Notes: a model not told the origin generated them from the letters alone. A stretch of 64,000 bases of DNA from Palaeococcus ferrophilus DSM 13482 (GCF_000966265.1 NZ_LANF01000019.1:1-64000), one strand, 5' to 3'; counted from the stretch's first letter, positions 21,101-30,545 are shown. Numbers and translations: made by a program.

Positions 21101-24100
21101 TCCGTCTGAACCTCTCCACAGTTATTGAGCCCTTACCCGAGAGGAAATCCTTTGAAAGGTTGTATTTTCTGTTGAACTCTGCAAGACTGCTGTAGTGTTT
21201 GAGTACTTCTCTCTTCAGCTCCTCTTTTTCTCCCTTCGTGAGCTTTACTTTCCAGTTCTCGGGCAGTATGTCGAGTATGTAAACTTTGGACTGGTTGCTC
21301 GGTAGCTTTAGGGGTGCGACTATCGTATCCCCTTCCCTGAACTTCTCGGCCTCTTTCCACTCTAGCGTGTTTCCGTCTATAAGAAGGTGGTCGGGTGTTA
21401 GGGTTATCTCGTTGCCTGAGCGTAGCTTTAAGCGGATTAAGTCACCATTCCACGGCTTCCTGCGGATTATTGTGGCTGTACTCTCCCTCGTCCGCATGGT
21501 GGGTAAATCAAGAGCTACTACTTCCATGCTCTTCTCCTGAATGTCCACAATCTTGTTGCCGGAGCGCGCTTTGTATGACTTTTGGAGCTCAAATAGATCC
21601 TCTATGCGCTGATATTTTCCATCCACAAGGACACGGGAGTCGGGATGGAGACAGGCAAAGCCGCCATCGGCCAAAACAAGAACACCCGCTTCCAGCACCC
21701 ACGAGCCCGTGAGCTCGTCTCTCACCGCTGCGGCGGTGTTGTGGACAACGAAACCGTTGGCCACGAAGCTGTGAGAACCTTCGACGGTGAGGTCGTAGAC
21801 ATGCTCGTAAGGGCTTTTAATTTTCTCAACCGCTTTGACCTTCTCAAATATGAGATCTGAATCGGCGATTTTCCTTAGGAACCAAACTTTCTCCTGCATC
21901 TCATTTTCCCTGGCTGCAACGTCGCTGAGAATCCAGGCAAGCTCCCTATGAGCTTTTTCGTCCCTATCCGCGAGAAGTCTTGCTACCTTAACGAGGAGTC
22001 CGTACCCTATCGCCCTGCTCCTCTTTCTCTTGAATAACTCGTAGAACTCCCCCTTCCCAAGTCCAAGCTCCTCCGGCTCAAGGATATTGCCGATCCTGAG
22101 CCTGAGTTCGTCGGGCAGGTTGACTGGAGCATCCTCTATCCTCGCTTTTTCGAGGTTTGAAACGATTTTTTCAAGGAGCTTTCTTGAAATGCTCTTACCT
22201 TTCTCGACTGCCGAGCCTACGTTGGAGCCGTAGACCTCCTCGATGCTCAGTCCGTAGAATTTCCTTATCTCCCGAACCACTTCTCCAACTCCGGGGATTA
22301 CGTCAACGTTGGTGTCCCTCCTCGAGCCGCTCAGGGCATCAACGAGCCTCTCGAGCTTTTCCTTCTTCTCCGGATGTTCAAAGTCTATCTCTTCGGCAAA
22401 GCGAAGGGCGTTCTCTCCGTATATCTTGAGCTCCCACCTGTCGTGCTTGGAGACAACTTTTTTGCCGTTTATCTCGCTAACTTGTCCCTTTCTGTCCCTC
22501 CTCCTTAAATGTGAGACGATGCCAAAGCGGAGGAGGGCAAGCTGCAGCTTCTTAGCCAGCTTCTCGCTCGTGGTGTCGAACTCGATGTAAGAGGACCCGT
22601 TTTCTCTCAACACCACAGTGCCGTCGCAGTCGAAGAGTCCCCTGATGTAAGCGGCTAAAACGTTCTTGGGTGCCGTGAAGAGCAGGGGGGGCATGTCCAA
22701 CCTGTTCGACTTCGGGGAGGGTGGAACACCGAGCTTTTCAAGAATGTGTGCGACGATCTTTGAGTGGAAGCGCACCGCAGGAATTCTTCCCTTTTCCTGG
22801 CTTTCTTTGGCCTCGATTCCGAAGAGGTTTCTCGCAAGTTCCTTGAACCTCTCCCTCATCTCTTCACTGCTGTTGGAGAACCTCACTGACACTCCCCACC
22901 CAGCCTTGGAGACATCGCCGTCTCCAGCAATGAGCCCAATGAAGTATGCGAGCCTCTCGTCAAGGGTTTTTGGTACCTTGATTCTCTTTCCGTCCTGAAG
23001 TGCAACCTCGCTGGGATAAAGTGAGATGAGCGGTTCATCGGCCAGCTTGGCAAGCTCTCTCAGATGCTTCATTGTGATGTTGCCCCAGGCCTTCTCGTTC
23101 ACCCAGTTGTAGTAGAGCATGTTCTCACTAATTCCGAGGGTTCTGGAGAGTTCCCTCTTTGTAATGCCCTTTTTCCGAGTTGCTTCCTCTATCAGTTGCC
23201 TCACGTCTTTCTTAATCCCGTAAAGTACAAGGTCATCCAGGTCACTGAGGAGTTCCATAACGTAAACTAGTTTTTCCTTCACTTGGAGCTCCCTCAGCGT
23301 TACAACGTAGTCCCCTTGTTTGAGCTCTTCGGCTTTCTTCCACTGGAACGCACCGCTGAAGGTGAGGAGCTTGGTCTCTGGTGTTGCCGTTATATCTTTC
23401 CCTGTGATTGTCTTCACTTTAACAAGTTTCTCAGGGGCTTTCAGTTTCCAGACCCTGCTCATTACGGAGCTTTTAACTTCACCTTTCTCGGGCTCGAGAG
23501 AGATGCCCTCCCCAAGATATGGGGCATGTAAGATTCCTTCGGAGTACTCGATGTGTCCGACTTCTTTCACCCAGTCCTCGACAAGGGGTCCAATTTCGCG
23601 GATACCGCCGTCGGCAACCACGAGTGAATCCGGCGCAACACATAGACCAGCCGCCGATGAGCTCTTTCCCGATGTGTAAATCGCCCTCGGCGCTAAATTG
23701 GCAACATAACGGAGAATCTGGCTGTTGTGAACAAAGATATCGTTTGCTATGAAGTTGTGGTGATCTGGAACCTGAAGGTCATAGATCCACGGGTGCTCTG
23801 GCGTGTACTCTTCTATCTCTTCTACTCTGTCCCAGAATATGTCGGAGCTGGCGAGGAGTTCAAGGATTCTAACATCGTTCGAGTTTGGTAAATGTGTTTT
23901 GAGAGTTTTGGCTATAACTACGAGCTTTTCTCTGCTGGGCAACCTGTCTCCCCGTTCGTAATGCAGATAAGTGGAACGATTTATACCCATGTCCTTTTGG
24001 GTAAGCCCCGCTCTCATCCTGACCTCCCTAAGGGGCTTGCTCACGCCCGGGACTACGTCAACATTCGTGTTGGATTTGATATTCCGGGTCACTTCCCTAA

Positions 24101-26138
24101 GAATCTCCATCTTTCTCCGAAGTTCGAATCCAATGACATCTCTGAACTTTGCTGCATCCTCTCCGGTAATGAAAAGCCGGTAATATGTCTTTTCCTCTTG
24201 CATCTTTCCGTTCGTTGCTTTACTTTTAGTCTCGTGTAATTGGGACTTTATGCCAAACCGCAGTAGCAGGTGTTGTATACCCTTGACAAGTTCTTTTGAC
24301 GCTGAAACAACCGTTATCTTTGGTCTTCCTTTGTCCACAGTTCCTTCGGCATCGAAGTATCCTCGGAGGAAGGCCTTTATGTCCACGTCCCTGGCACTAA
24401 ACAGTTGAGGTGGAACCTTTTTCTCAGCAGAGTTGCCGGTTATTTCAAGCCATTCAAGGAGATCATAAAGTTCAATGCTGGATGCATAAACCTCACTTGC
24501 GGTCTTTCCTTTGTGGGGGCTTCTCACAGTTGGATCAAGCCCAATCTTGATCAGATATCTGCGAACCGTCTCTATAAGCTCTTCCTCGTTGTTAGTGAAG
24601 TAAAGGGTTGCACTACTACCTCTTTTTTGGGTGTACCCCTCTCCCGTAATCAATCCAACAATGTACCAGAACTCTTCGTCTGCGAACTCTGGAAGTACTA
24701 GCCTGCTCTTTACAGTCTTTGGTTTTTGAATGGGTGCCCCACTGAGGTTTACTGGTTTTCCAGTTGCAGGAATAACCCTCGGAACTGCAATGAAATCCCC
24801 TACTTCCAGCTCTTCCGCTTTTCTTGTCCTGAAGACTCCCTCCTCAAAGACGAAGAAGGGGTGCGTGGGCGTTACCTTTATTTCCCTCCCACTTGCGGTC
24901 TTTATCCTGAACATTCTCTCCGGGGCTGTTCTCTTCCATGCGATGTTAGCTTTAACCTTTCTAACCTTCAGCGTTGATGCATCGAGTGCGTAGATTTCGA
25001 TGTCTATGGGTGCATAATAGCCGTCGTCAACGACTTCGAGGGTCCCCTCTTTCTTAGCCTTCTCTATGGCCTCCTCAACGAGCTCTCCAATGGGCCTAAT
25101 GCCGCCATCTGCCAGCACAACTTTTGTGTTGTAATCAACGCACTTTGCTACTCCCGGATCTCCAACCAAAAGAACGTGGCTCTCCCCCCTCAGCTTCGTC
25201 CCGTCGGGAAGGGCCCTTTGAACCCCTCCAAAGAGGGCCAAAGCTATGCCCTTCTTGACCTTCTCGTGGCCCCATATGGCTGGAGCAATGGACTGGACGA
25301 TAGCATCCACCACGTCCTTCCTCTTGGCGAGCTCCCTGATCTTCTGCTCGTCCTCCGGGGAGATTTCCAAGTCTTCCACGTCCTTGCTGATGTGGTCTAT
25401 GTGGTTGACCTCGAGTATCTTGCGGAAGATGGGCCTCTTCTCCTTGCTGTCCATTATGACCCTCAAAACCCCCGTGACTACCACGCGGTCTCCGGGGAGG
25501 GAAACGTCAACGAGGTCGTCGAGGAGTATCGCATCAACAAAACGCGGCATCTGGCCACCCTTGAGGCTCTCGGGCCTGTCCTGGAGGCGGAAGGTCTGGA
25601 GGTTCATAAAGCGACTCTTTTCAACGTCTATGTCGAGGTTCTTGCTTCCGCAGTTCTCACACCTCGGGGGCTTCACCATGGGGGCGTAGGGCTTCTGGAG
25701 CCGCGTCATCTCGTGACCGCAGTCCCTGCACACGAAAACGGCCTTCTCGACGAAGGGCTTCACCTCGCTTATGCGCGTGATGATTCCATCAACCTGAATG
25801 AGCCTGTTTATGTGCTCCGCGCTTATGGTCTTGACGAGGAGCGTCTCGGGGAGGTTGTAGAAACGGGGGTGAAGGGACATCTCTTCCCCGAAGTCCTGCT
25901 CGAGAACAACCCTGATTGCATCTTCCGCCGCGAGGAGGGCCTCATCGGGGTTCTCAATGAGCTCCTGGGCGAGGGCAGAGTTTATGCTGTTCAGGTGGGC
26001 CCAGTCTATATCGAGGGACCTCTTGGGGATTATCGTGAGAAGGTCGTTTATCTTATTCATATATACTTTCTTACCCTCGCTGTCGGCGTAGGAGCGTATG
26101 AACTCAATGAACCCGGCTATCATCTCATCCCTTTCCAT
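18171..26138 (-). CDS. mcm: MCM replicative helicase precursor with four inteins
   Basis: A single open frame of 2,655 codons encodes minichromosome maintenance helicase interrupted by four inteins (473, 635, 533 and 335 residues). The spliced protein is about 679 residues, normal for archaeal MCM. The N-terminal domain has a zinc site (Cys137, Cys140, Cys160, Cys163). The AAA+ motifs are Walker A GDPGVAKS, Walker B CVDEFDKM, sensor [10 protein letters not shown] and the arginine finger LISRFD. A winged helix closes the C-terminus. Start 26138 is preferred because GGAGTGAT precedes it; an ATG at 26144 overlaps the gins23 stop. Exteins are intact in frame, so all four inteins must splice for function. 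Confidence 0.96.
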   Translation of the reverse strand: MERDEMIAGFIEFIRSYADSEGKKVYMNKINDLLTIIPKRSLDIDWAHLNSINSALAQELIENPDEALLAAEDAIRVVLEQDFGEEMSLHPRFYNLPETLLVKTISAEHINRLIQVDGIITRISEVKPFVEKAVFVCRDCGHEMTRLQKPYAPMVKPPRCENCGSKNLDIDVEKSRFMNLQTFRLQDRPESLKGGQMPRFVDAILLDDLVDVSLPGDRVVVTGVLRVIMDSKEKRPIFRKILEVNHIDHISKDVEDLEISPEDEQKIRELAKRKDVVDAIVQSIAPAIWGHEKVKKGIALALFGGVQRALPDGTKLRGESHVLLVGDPGVAKCVDYNTKVVLADGGIRPIGELVEEAIEKAKKEGTLEVVDDGYYAPIDIEIYALDASTLKVRKVKANIAWKRTAPERMFRIKTASGREIKVTPTHPFFVFEEGVFRTRKAEELEVGDFIAVPRVIPATGKPVNLSGAPIQKPKTVKSRLVLPEFADEEFWYIVGLITGEGYTQKRGSSATLYFTNNEEELIETVRRYLIKIGLDPTVRSPHKGKTASEVYASSIELYDLLEWLEITGNSAEKKVPPQLFSARDVDIKAFLRGYFDAEGTVDKGRPKITVVSASKELVKGIQHLLLRFGIKSQLHETKSKATNGKMQEEKTYYRLFITGEDAAKFRDVIGFELRRKMEILREVTRNIKSNTNVDVVPGVSKPLREVRMRAGLTQKDMGINRSTYLHYERGDRLPSREKLVVIAKTLKTHLPNSNDVRILELLASSDIFWDRVEEIEEYTPEHPWIYDLQVPDHHNFIANDIFVHNSQILRYVANLAPRAIYTSGKSSSAAGLCVAPDSLVVADGGIREIGPLVEDWVKEVGHIEYSEGILHAPYLGEGISLEPEKGEVKSSVMSRVWKLKAPEKLVKVKTITGKDITATPETKLLTFSGAFQWKKAEELKQGDYVVTLRELQVKEKLVYVMELLSDLDDLVLYGIKKDVRQLIEEATRKKGITKRELSRTLGISENMLYYNWVNEKAWGNITMKHLRELAKLADEPLISLYPSEVALQDGKRIKVPKTLDERLAYFIGLIAGDGDVSKAGWGVSVRFSNSSEEMRERFKELARNLFGIEAKESQEKGRIPAVRFHSKIVAHILEKLGVPPSPKSNRLDMPPLLFTAPKNVLAAYIRGLFDCDGTVVLRENGSSYIEFDTTSEKLAKKLQLALLRFGIVSHLRRRDRKGQVSEINGKKVVSKHDRWELKIYGENALRFAEEIDFEHPEKKEKLERLVDALSGSRRDTNVDVIPGVGEVVREIRKFYGLSIEEVYGSNVGSAVEKGKSISRKLLEKIVSNLEKARIEDAPVNLPDELRLRIGNILEPEELGLGKGEFYELFKRKRSRAIGYGLLVKVARLLADRDEKAHRELAWILSDVAARENEMQEKVWFLRKIADSDLIFEKVKAVEKIKSPYEHVYDLTVEGSHSFVANGFVVHNTAAAVRDELTGSWVLEAGVLVLADGGFACLHPDSRVLVDGKYQRIEDLFELQKSYKARSGNKIVDIQEKSMEVVALDLPTMRTRESTATIIRRKPWNGDLIRLKLRSGNEITLTPDHLLIDGNTLEWKEAEKFREGDTIVAPLKLPSNQSKVYILDILPENWKVKLTKGEKEELKREVLKHYSSLAEFNRKYNLSKDFLSGKGSITVERFRRILKDLGVYETWRERPLTYGPNYRRERFKVSYITPELAYFIGFLYGDGWISKQGSKVHVRIVQSKVHKEQIERIREAFYSFYGKPLREYERRTEGEVSGVKVAGESITFHISSPLLAFLHEYITGNYLRNAFSLDDEALKAFIAGALDSDGCVSIKSSKRGKVVHIEFLLSNDEKRDSAFAMLLRRFDVYAKVVHGKGVNKIRITGREDVENLLMAVKDYSVKTKTLPEKKHMVSSSSDKVPANPVRTIAKEIIESVPSTVLQNAGLWSTVYAYAKGKYFPSRIQLKRTIEKIGELIPPETLVKLQVLATRDYFLDEIISIERVPYEGYVYDLYVPGEHNFIAEGIIVHNCVDEFDKMSDRDRSAIHEALEQQSYHHDFELLLADGRKVKIGELVDELIERNRDRVIIGKDTEILPVDDIELLAYDLEKKEIVKVKADRVSRHKAPGEFVRLRFSNGREIVVTPEHPVMVWEDGEIREEPAEKVMPGDIALGVLKYPIELKGEFKARFKDLREAEDYHDYTYSTGKLSKLKRYANGYEVVDGERLLPKELVKPLTRAGRILGVTQTPKERADFNQRVVKGGTIEKYLRRVLERLEELEKLPHENPARALDLLPKTWVYQRYGITYGKLRKLVKAGDPIALGVVRSAAEERASMARKELNRFLEWWKGNVNFLKVKRVEKIPNTGWEWVYDVTVEPYHLFVSHGLVLHNTISISKAGITATLNARTTVLAAANPKYGRFNRAKPLPEQLELPPTLISRFDLIFVLLDEPDEETDAAIAEHILKVRRGEKEVVTPKVPYDLLKKYIAYARKNVHPVLSKEAMEEIKRYYVKMRKRRPRTEGEEEVKPMPITARQLEALIRLSEAHARMRLSDVVTREDAKEAIELVEYTLSQIARDESGELDISVLEVGRSSKQINKIERVIGIIKQLEKGSQHGAAIDDIIKEATEKGMNKDEVRKIVERLFNEGQIYSPRDGYYRVA
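18981..19985 (-). mobile_element. MCM intein 4, inserted after EALEQQ, no LAGLIDADG motif
   Basis: Residues 2052-2386 (335 residues). It starts Ser1 ([15 protein letters not shown]), has block B TPEH, and ends YDVTV...LVLHN before host Thr. Between the splicing halves are roughly 185 residues without any LAGLIDADG motif or other endonuclease motif I recognise; the segment is helical and charged. Base composition is closer to the host gene than that of inteins 1 and 3. It is either an endonuclease decayed beyond recognition or an unrelated insert. Confidence 0.9.
20055..21653 (-). mobile_element. MCM intein 3, inserted at Walker B (GGFA^C)
   Basis: Residues 1496-2028 (533 residues). It starts Cys1 ([13 protein letters not shown]), has block B TPDH, and ends YDLYV...IIVHN before host Cys of [17 protein letters not shown] motifs are [10 protein letters not shown] and [10 protein letters not shown], both with acidic residues. 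The region is notably A/T-rich relative to flanking extein. Confidence 0.93.
21738..23642 (-). mobile_element. MCM intein 2, inserted after SSSAAGL
   Basis: Residues 833-1467 (635 residues). It starts Cys1 ([13 protein letters not shown]) and ends YDLTV...FVVHN before host Thr. Block B reads ATPETKLL, so the usual His of TxxH is missing. LAGLIDADG motifs are [10 protein letters not shown] and [10 protein letters not shown]. Two further segments look like helix-turn-helix units: one before the endonuclease ([20 protein letters not shown]) and one after it (around [15 protein letters not shown]). It is the longest of the five inteins in the window. Confidence 0.92.
23724..25142 (-). mobile_element. 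MCM intein 1, inserted in Walker A (GVAK^S)
   Basis: Residues 333-805 of the precursor (473 residues). It starts Cys1 ([14 protein letters not shown]), has block B TPTH, ends YDLQV...IFVHN, and the next host residue is Ser. LAGLIDADG motifs are [10 protein letters not shown] and [11 protein letters not shown] helix-turn-helix resembling XRE/Cro repressors ([15 protein letters not shown] then [14 protein letters not shown]) follows the endonuclease, probably an added DNA-contact module. Base composition is more A/T-rich than the exteins. Confidence 0.94.
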
Positions 26139-26143
26139 TACCA

Positions 26144-26638
26144 TCACTCCTCACCCAGCCACGCGTTTCTTATCTTGGACATCTGGAGGTAAAGTTCCTT
26201 CTCCTCCGGTGCGAGCTTGTTGAGGACCTCCAGACTCGCAGGGCGGAGCATCACCGCCTTGAGTATCTTGTTGAAGCGGAGCCTCTTGAGCTCGTGGTAC
26301 TTCTCCCTAAGGTTGGCGAGCTTCGTTATGTACGCCCTGAGGGTCTCGGCGGGATAATCCGAGGGGTTCTCGAGAACCTTGCTGAGGAAGTAGATGTAGA
26401 ACTCCGTCCGGTCATACAGAACCTTGTCAATGCTCGATAGGGGTTTGTTCTCCCTCTCCTCCTTGATGTAGTGGTCGAGCTCGATTATAACCTTCTCGAC
26501 CTCGTCAATAACCTCAACTATGCCGCTCTCCCAGAGCTCCTTCGCCTTCCAGTCCTCTATCAGTATGATATCGCCGGCCCGCCAGTCTCCAAAGGGCTGG
26601 AGCACCTTTACGGGAATTGAAGCCCTACCCACAAACAT
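26144..26638 (-). CDS. gins23: GINS complex subunit Gins23
   Basis: A 164-residue subunit of the GINS complex, which activates MCM in the CMG-type replisome. The small beta B-domain comes first (VGRASIPVKVLQPFGDW...AGDIILIEDW) and the helical A-domain follows, the order typical of archaeal Gins23 rather than Gins51. It lies directly upstream of mcm with stop and start overlapping, the arrangement known in Pyrococcus and Sulfolobus. The ATG at 26638 follows GGTGAG; a GTG three codons earlier falls within that site. Confidence 0.88.
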   Translation of the reverse strand: MFVGRASIPVKVLQPFGDWRAGDIILIEDWKAKELWESGIVEVIDEVEKVIIELDHYIKEERENKPLSSIDKVLYDRTEFYIYFLSKVLENPSDYPAETLRAYITKLANLREKYHELKRLRFNKILKAVMLRPASLEVLNKLAPEEKELYLQMSKIRNAWLGEE

Positions 26639-26647
26639 TATTCTCAC

Positions 26648-26913
26648 CGTTTTACCTCGTCAGAGACCCCATGGAATAGTCATCATGCTTGGGCTATCAG
26701 GTCCTGTGCCTCATCATCCGAGTTCTTAGAGAATTCAGCTCGGTAACTCATATAAGCTTATCGGGGTTGAAACATTCGGGGGTTCCGCCCCCCCACAAAA
26801 TCAATGAAAAAGGAAATGTCCCCCGAACGGGGATTTCAGGGGCGCTGTTTTTGTGAAACTGCCCCCGGTGTCGCACGAAGTGCTGCACGCAGTGTCTCAC
26901 GGAGTGAGGTTGC
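26648..26913. other. Intergenic region with hairpins and a CACGNAGTG repeat array
   Basis: No gene is seen in these 266 bases. A TATA-like CTTATATGAG (minus strand, near 26750) could serve gins23 with a leader of about 85 bases. TTCGGGGG at 26775-26782 is complementary to CCCCCGAA at 26820-26827, and GGGGGTTCCGCCCCC forms a tighter local hairpin. From 26874 a short repeat array runs into the end of the M42 peptidase gene. Confidence 0.5.
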
Positions 26914-26927
26914 TCACGGAGTGAGGT
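26874..26927. repeat. Four-copy CACGNAGTG palindrome array
   Basis: The core CACG(A/C/G)AGTG begins at 26874, 26886, 26898 and 26915, i.e. spacings of 12, 12 and 17 bases. Each is an imperfect palindrome; the last two are extended to an identical 15-base unit CTCACGGAGTGAGGT (26896-26910 and 26913-26927). The last copy covers the stop codon of the peptidase gene. Confidence 0.7.
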
Positions 26928-27951
26928 CCATCGGGCGGAGCTCCTCGAGGAGGTGCTTCGCGAGCTTGATGGTGTTGTCAACATCCCTCGCGTCGGTCAG
27001 CTCCACCTGGGAGTGCATGTACTTTATGGGGATGCTCAGGACGGCCGTTGCGACGCCCTCGCGGTTGATCTGCATTATGTTGGCGTCCGTTCCCGTCGGT
27101 CTCGGTGAAGCCTCCACCTGGAGAGGTATCTCGTACTTCTTCGCCACCTCATCGGCGAAGGCGCGAACCTTGGGGTTGATGTTGGGTCCAACGTCCATTA
27201 CGGGGCCCTTTCCAAGCTCCGGAACGATCTTGCCCTTGTCGCCGACCTGCTTGGCGAAGGTGACGTCCATCGCTATTCCAATCTCGGGGTCTATGGCGTA
27301 GCTCGCGACGCGCGCTCCCCTCAGTCCGACCTCCTCCTGGACGCTCGCGACGAAGTATATGTCGGCCTCGTGGTTCTCAAGCGCTCTCGCGGCTTCAATC
27401 ATTGCGTAGAGGCATATCCTGTCGTCGAGGTACGGGGTTGCAAAGCGGTTCTCGTTGAGCCTCACGAACGCAGGGGCGAACTCGCCTATGGTTCCCACCT
27501 TAAAGCCGAGCTCTTCGGCCTCCTCCTTACTGTCGGCACCGACGTCCACAACTATCGTATCCCAGTCCGCGGCCTTCTTCCTGTCCTCTGGCTTCTGGAT
27601 GTGGGGCGGTATGTGCCCAACGACACCGTAGCGCTCGCCCTTCTCCGTGAAGAAGCGAATCCTCTGGGCGACGAGGGTCCTAGGGTCAACACCCCCAACG
27701 GGAACCACGTGGAGGTAACCGTTGTTATCAATGTGGTTAACCATAACTCCTATCTTGTCCATGTGGGCCGCTATCATGATTTTCGGTCCAGAACCCTTCT
27801 TGTGGGCTATAACGTTGCCGAGCTTATCCACCTTTATCTCATCAACGTGCCCCTCGAGGGCCCCGATAACGACATCTCTGATCCCCATGAACTCGTGCCC
27901 AGAAACGCCCGGCGCTTCTATAACCTTCTTCATGAGTTCCCAGTCAACCAT
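26914..27951 (-). CDS. M42-family metallo-aminopeptidase (TET-like)
   Basis: A 345-residue di-metal peptidase of the M42 family, whose members form tetrahedral dodecamers that trim peptides. Metal and catalytic positions are visible in [36 protein letters not shown] and IKYMHSQVE. Specificity (glutamyl, lysyl or neutral) cannot be told from sequence. The ATG at 27951 follows GGGGTGGTTGAA. The last residues and stop lie within the short palindrome repeat array at 26915-26927. Confidence 0.9.
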   Translation of the reverse strand: MVDWELMKKVIEAPGVSGHEFMGIRDVVIGALEGHVDEIKVDKLGNVIAHKKGSGPKIMIAAHMDKIGVMVNHIDNNGYLHVVPVGGVDPRTLVAQRIRFFTEKGERYGVVGHIPPHIQKPEDRKKAADWDTIVVDVGADSKEEAEELGFKVGTIGEFAPAFVRLNENRFATPYLDDRICLYAMIEAARALENHEADIYFVASVQEEVGLRGARVASYAIDPEIGIAMDVTFAKQVGDKGKIVPELGKGPVMDVGPNINPKVRAFADEVAKKYEIPLQVEASPRPTGTDANIMQINREGVATAVLSIPIKYMHSQVELTDARDVDNTIKLAKHLLEELRPMDLTP

Positions 27952-28000
27952 TTCAACCACCCCTCTCGTTTAGATGCCAATCTTAATGAGACGACGGGCT

Positions 28001-28010
28001 ATTTAAATTT
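28001..28010 (-). promoter_or_regulatory. TATA box of the M42 peptidase
   Basis: AAATTTAAAT on the minus strand is centred about 54 bases before the ATG at 27951, predicting a leader of about 28 bases that contains the ribosome binding site. A separate TATA-like CATTTAAAC at 28029-28037 serves the divergent nreA gene. Confidence 0.55.
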
Positions 28011-28057
28011 TTGCCCGCGAAGAGAAACCATTTAAACAACCCATCAGAGGTATAACC

Positions 28058-29317
28058 ATGGGACTCTTCAACTCGGAACTCTGTGCCATCTGCAAGGGTC
28101 GAAAGCTCCTCTGCGGCAGGCCCACCTGCCCCATACTTGAGCGCTTCAGGGTGGCCCAGAGCGTGGAGAAAAGGCTCAACAAGCGCGTGATATTCGGCTC
28201 CTCTCCGCCGAGCATCTTCGTCGGCGAGTACGGCTACCCCAAGGTGAGGATCGGCCCGCTCGTACCTCCCGTGGAGGGCAACACCTCTCACCTCGACAGC
28301 CCTTTGAAGTGGGAGGACAAGAGCATCCGCGATATCCTCTACTACCGCTCCCTCCTGGTGATGGGCGAGACCAGGGCGGACGTCAGCGTGAGGAGGAGCG
28401 GGAGGATTTTGAGCGAGGTTCAGGAGCTGGCGATGAGCGTTAAGCCCGTTGACAGTGAGGTTCTCCTCAAGAGCCGGCCCGTTCTTAAGATCATGCCGAG
28501 TGAGTTCGCACCTCCAATCGGGCCGAGGGCGGAGCTCCTCGACTTCGAGCTCACGGAAAACCCCAGAATACCGCGGAAGACAGACTACGTCGTAAGCGAC
28601 GAGCTGAAGGCGGAGCAGGCGATAATGCGCCTCTACAACTGGGGCTTCGACGAGTACTACATAATAAGGCTCCTTTCGGCGGGACTGCTCGGGCTCAACA
28701 GGAAGCTCGTCCCCACGAGGTGGAGCATCACCGCCGTTCAGGACACGATAGGGAAGCACCTGCGCCGCGAGATTCTAACCTATCCTGAGATAAACGATTA
28801 CGAGGTGTACTTCCACGAGTTCCTCGGCAACCGCTACGCCGTTCTGCTGATGCCCGAGAGCTACGCCTTCGAGCTCCTTGAGGTTTGGCTTAAGGGCTCT
28901 CTCTTCGGGGCGAGTGAGCCTAGCGTAATCCACGACTACGAGGACTTCCGTGGAATAAAGGGGTACGCGGAGCAGACGACGGGGGCATACTACGCCGCTC
29001 GTTTGAGCGTTTTGGAACACCTGAGGGCGAGGAGAAGGAGTGCGAGGGTTGTGGTCTTCCGCGAGGTAACGCCGGCCTACTACGCTCCCGTTGGGGTGTG
29101 GCAGATAAGAGTGGGGGTTAAGAAGGCCATGGAGAACCCCGTTGGGAAGTTCAACACCCTCAGGGAGGCCCTTAAGGCCGTGAAGGTCCGCCTTGAGCAC
29201 CCCTTTGGGAAGTACCTTGCCAGGAGCTGGGTTCTTGGCAACCTTGCCAGGCAGAAAACTCTGGACGAATGGATTGGAGGGGGAGGGTATGGGAGAAAAC
29301 CCGAAGGAGAACATTAA
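28058..29317 (+). CDS. nreA: DNA repair protein NreA (DUF650/DUF651)
   Basis: A 419-residue archaeal protein of the Nre family, which works with PCNA in repair of DNA lesions. An N-terminal zinc site (Cys9, Cys12, Cys19, Cys24) begins the protein; the body has the conserved IVFG-like FGSSPPSIFVGEYGYP and VSVRRSG segments. The C-terminus has a PIP-box, QKTLDEWI at about residues 399-406, fitting PCNA binding. GAGGTATAACC precedes the ATG. The final codons overlap the small coiled-coil gene that follows. Confidence 0.9.
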   Translation: MGLFNSELCAICKGRKLLCGRPTCPILERFRVAQSVEKRLNKRVIFGSSPPSIFVGEYGYPKVRIGPLVPPVEGNTSHLDSPLKWEDKSIRDILYYRSLLVMGETRADVSVRRSGRILSEVQELAMSVKPVDSEVLLKSRPVLKIMPSEFAPPIGPRAELLDFELTENPRIPRKTDYVVSDELKAEQAIMRLYNWGFDEYYIIRLLSAGLLGLNRKLVPTRWSITAVQDTIGKHLRREILTYPEINDYEVYFHEFLGNRYAVLLMPESYAFELLEVWLKGSLFGASEPSVIHDYEDFRGIKGYAEQTTGAYYAARLSVLEHLRARRRSARVVVFREVTPAYYAPVGVWQIRVGVKKAMENPVGKFNTLREALKAVKVRLEHPFGKYLARSWVLGNLARQKTLDEWIGGGGYGRKPEGEH

Positions 29318-29417
29318 AGAGCTCAAAGAGATGGCAGAGGAGGTTTCTAGGCTCAGGGAGGAACTCGAGAGGATGAAGAGGTTGCTCGAGAAGCTCGAGG
29401 AAGCCCGAAAGGGGTGA
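29289..29417 (+). CDS. Small coiled-coil protein, 42 residues
   Basis: A short frame starting within the end of nreA and stopping six bases before the phosphodiesterase gene. A strong purine-rich ribosome binding site (GGAGGGGGAGGGT) precedes its ATG. Nearly all of the protein is a heptad-patterned Glu/Lys/Arg/Leu helix (for example SRLREELERMKRLLEKLEE), predicting a coiled coil. Function is unknown; position suggests co-expression with nreA. The start site, overlap and compact spacing support a real gene. Confidence 0.65.
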   Translation: MGENPKENIKELKEMAEEVSRLREELERMKRLLEKLEEARKG

Positions 29418-29423
29418 TGGTTC

Positions 29424-30545
29424 ATGGAGCGGAAAAAACTGGCCCTGGTGAGCCTCGACGGCAACGGGATTTACAACCTCGAGCACATGCCTTTCCTGAG
29501 CGAGCTGGCTGAAAAGGGCGATTTCGCGGTGGTGGACTCTATATTCCCCACGCTTACCGACCTGGTTCATACGAGCGTCATGACGGGCGTTTTTCCCACC
29601 GTCCACGGCGTGGTTGAGAACGGCTACTACGACCGCCTCTCCGACACCAAGGTTAATTTCTACGATTACGAGGTGGCATTCAACCCCCACAGCGTTATAA
29701 AGGCCCAGACGGTCGTTGACATCCTGCGGGAGAGGGGCGTGAGGAGCGCCTCCGTCTCCGGCTACACGATGCCTCCCTTCAGCGGCACAAACGTTCGCAT
29801 CTTTCCGCCTTTTTTCAGCGACGACAAGCTCTACAGGAAGCACGGGCGTGACTGGAGGAAGGACGTTTGGGTTCTCAACTCGGCCCTCTACCTCTACGAG
29901 GAGTGCAGACCTGATCTGCTACTCGTTCACTTCGCCTCGATTGACGGAATGAGCCACGATTACGGTCCCCTGAGCGAGGGGGCTTTAAAGGCCGTTGAGA
30001 CGGTTGATACATCGCTTAGAACCCTTTGGGAGCGCCTCAGGGATGAGTACGCCTTCATAATCTTCGCAGACCACGGACAGGAGAGGGTGGAGAAGTGGGT
30101 GAACCTGAGGATCTACCTTAGAAAGCACGGAATAGAGACGCTCAGAGTTTCATCCGGCGGCGGGGCCCACATATATCTAAGGAACCCCCATGAGGCGGAG
30201 GACGCTTACCTCCTATTAAAGCGCGCCCCGGGGGTTAAACACGTCTTCTTCAGGGAGGATTTGCCACACGTTAATTCCCCCCACAGCGGCGAGCTCCTGG
30301 TTTCGGCTAAGGAGGGGTACTGGTTCTGCTCTCACAGGCTGTGCAGGGGAGTTAAAGGGGAGAGCCACTGGGTTAAGGGCATGCACGGTTCTATGAACAC
30401 ACCCGTTATCAAAGTCCCTCTAATCCTCTGGGGCTTTGAAGGGAGCAACCTCGAGAACGCCTCGCTTATGGACATAGCGCCGACAGTTCTGAGGTTCTTC
30501 GGGGTGGAAAAGCCCGGAGACATGGTGGGGAAGACCCTGATTTGA
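29424..30545 (+). CDS. Alkaline-phosphatase-superfamily phosphodiesterase/nucleotide pyrophosphatase-like protein
   Basis: A 373-residue protein of the type I phosphodiesterase branch of the alkaline phosphatase superfamily. The likely metal ligands and nucleophile lie in LVSLDGNG, FPTLTDLVHTS (Thr nucleophile), HFASIDGMSHDYG, FADHGQ and KGMHGSMN. It has no signal peptide, so it is probably cytoplasmic. The substrate is unknown. It is third in a run with nreA and the 42-residue protein, six bases downstream of the latter. Confidence 0.82.
   Translation: MERKKLALVSLDGNGIYNLEHMPFLSELAEKGDFAVVDSIFPTLTDLVHTSVMTGVFPTVHGVVENGYYDRLSDTKVNFYDYEVAFNPHSVIKAQTVVDILRERGVRSASVSGYTMPPFSGTNVRIFPPFFSDDKLYRKHGRDWRKDVWVLNSALYLYEECRPDLLLVHFASIDGMSHDYGPLSEGALKAVETVDTSLRTLWERLRDEYAFIIFADHGQERVEKWVNLRIYLRKHGIETLRVSSGGGAHIYLRNPHEAEDAYLLLKRAPGVKHVFFREDLPHVNSPHSGELLVSAKEGYWFCSHRLCRGVKGESHWVKGMHGSMNTPVIKVPLILWGFEGSNLENASLMDIAPTVLRFFGVEKPGDMVGKTLI

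Noticed and set aside
24000-24060. A free-standing XRE-type regulator gene
   Set aside because: The HTH segment lies in frame inside MCM intein 1, with splicing motifs on both sides and no start codon or ribosome binding site of its own.
25176-26192. A 338-codon plus-strand open frame opposite the start of mcm
   Set aside because: It is the exact reverse of conserved MCM sequence, has no ribosome binding site and no family likeness; high-GC antisense frames like this are common here.
26874-26927. Possible CRISPR repeats
   Set aside because: The units are only 9-15 bases with 3-8 base gaps and no spacers; they do not resemble thermococcal CRISPR repeats of about 30 bases.
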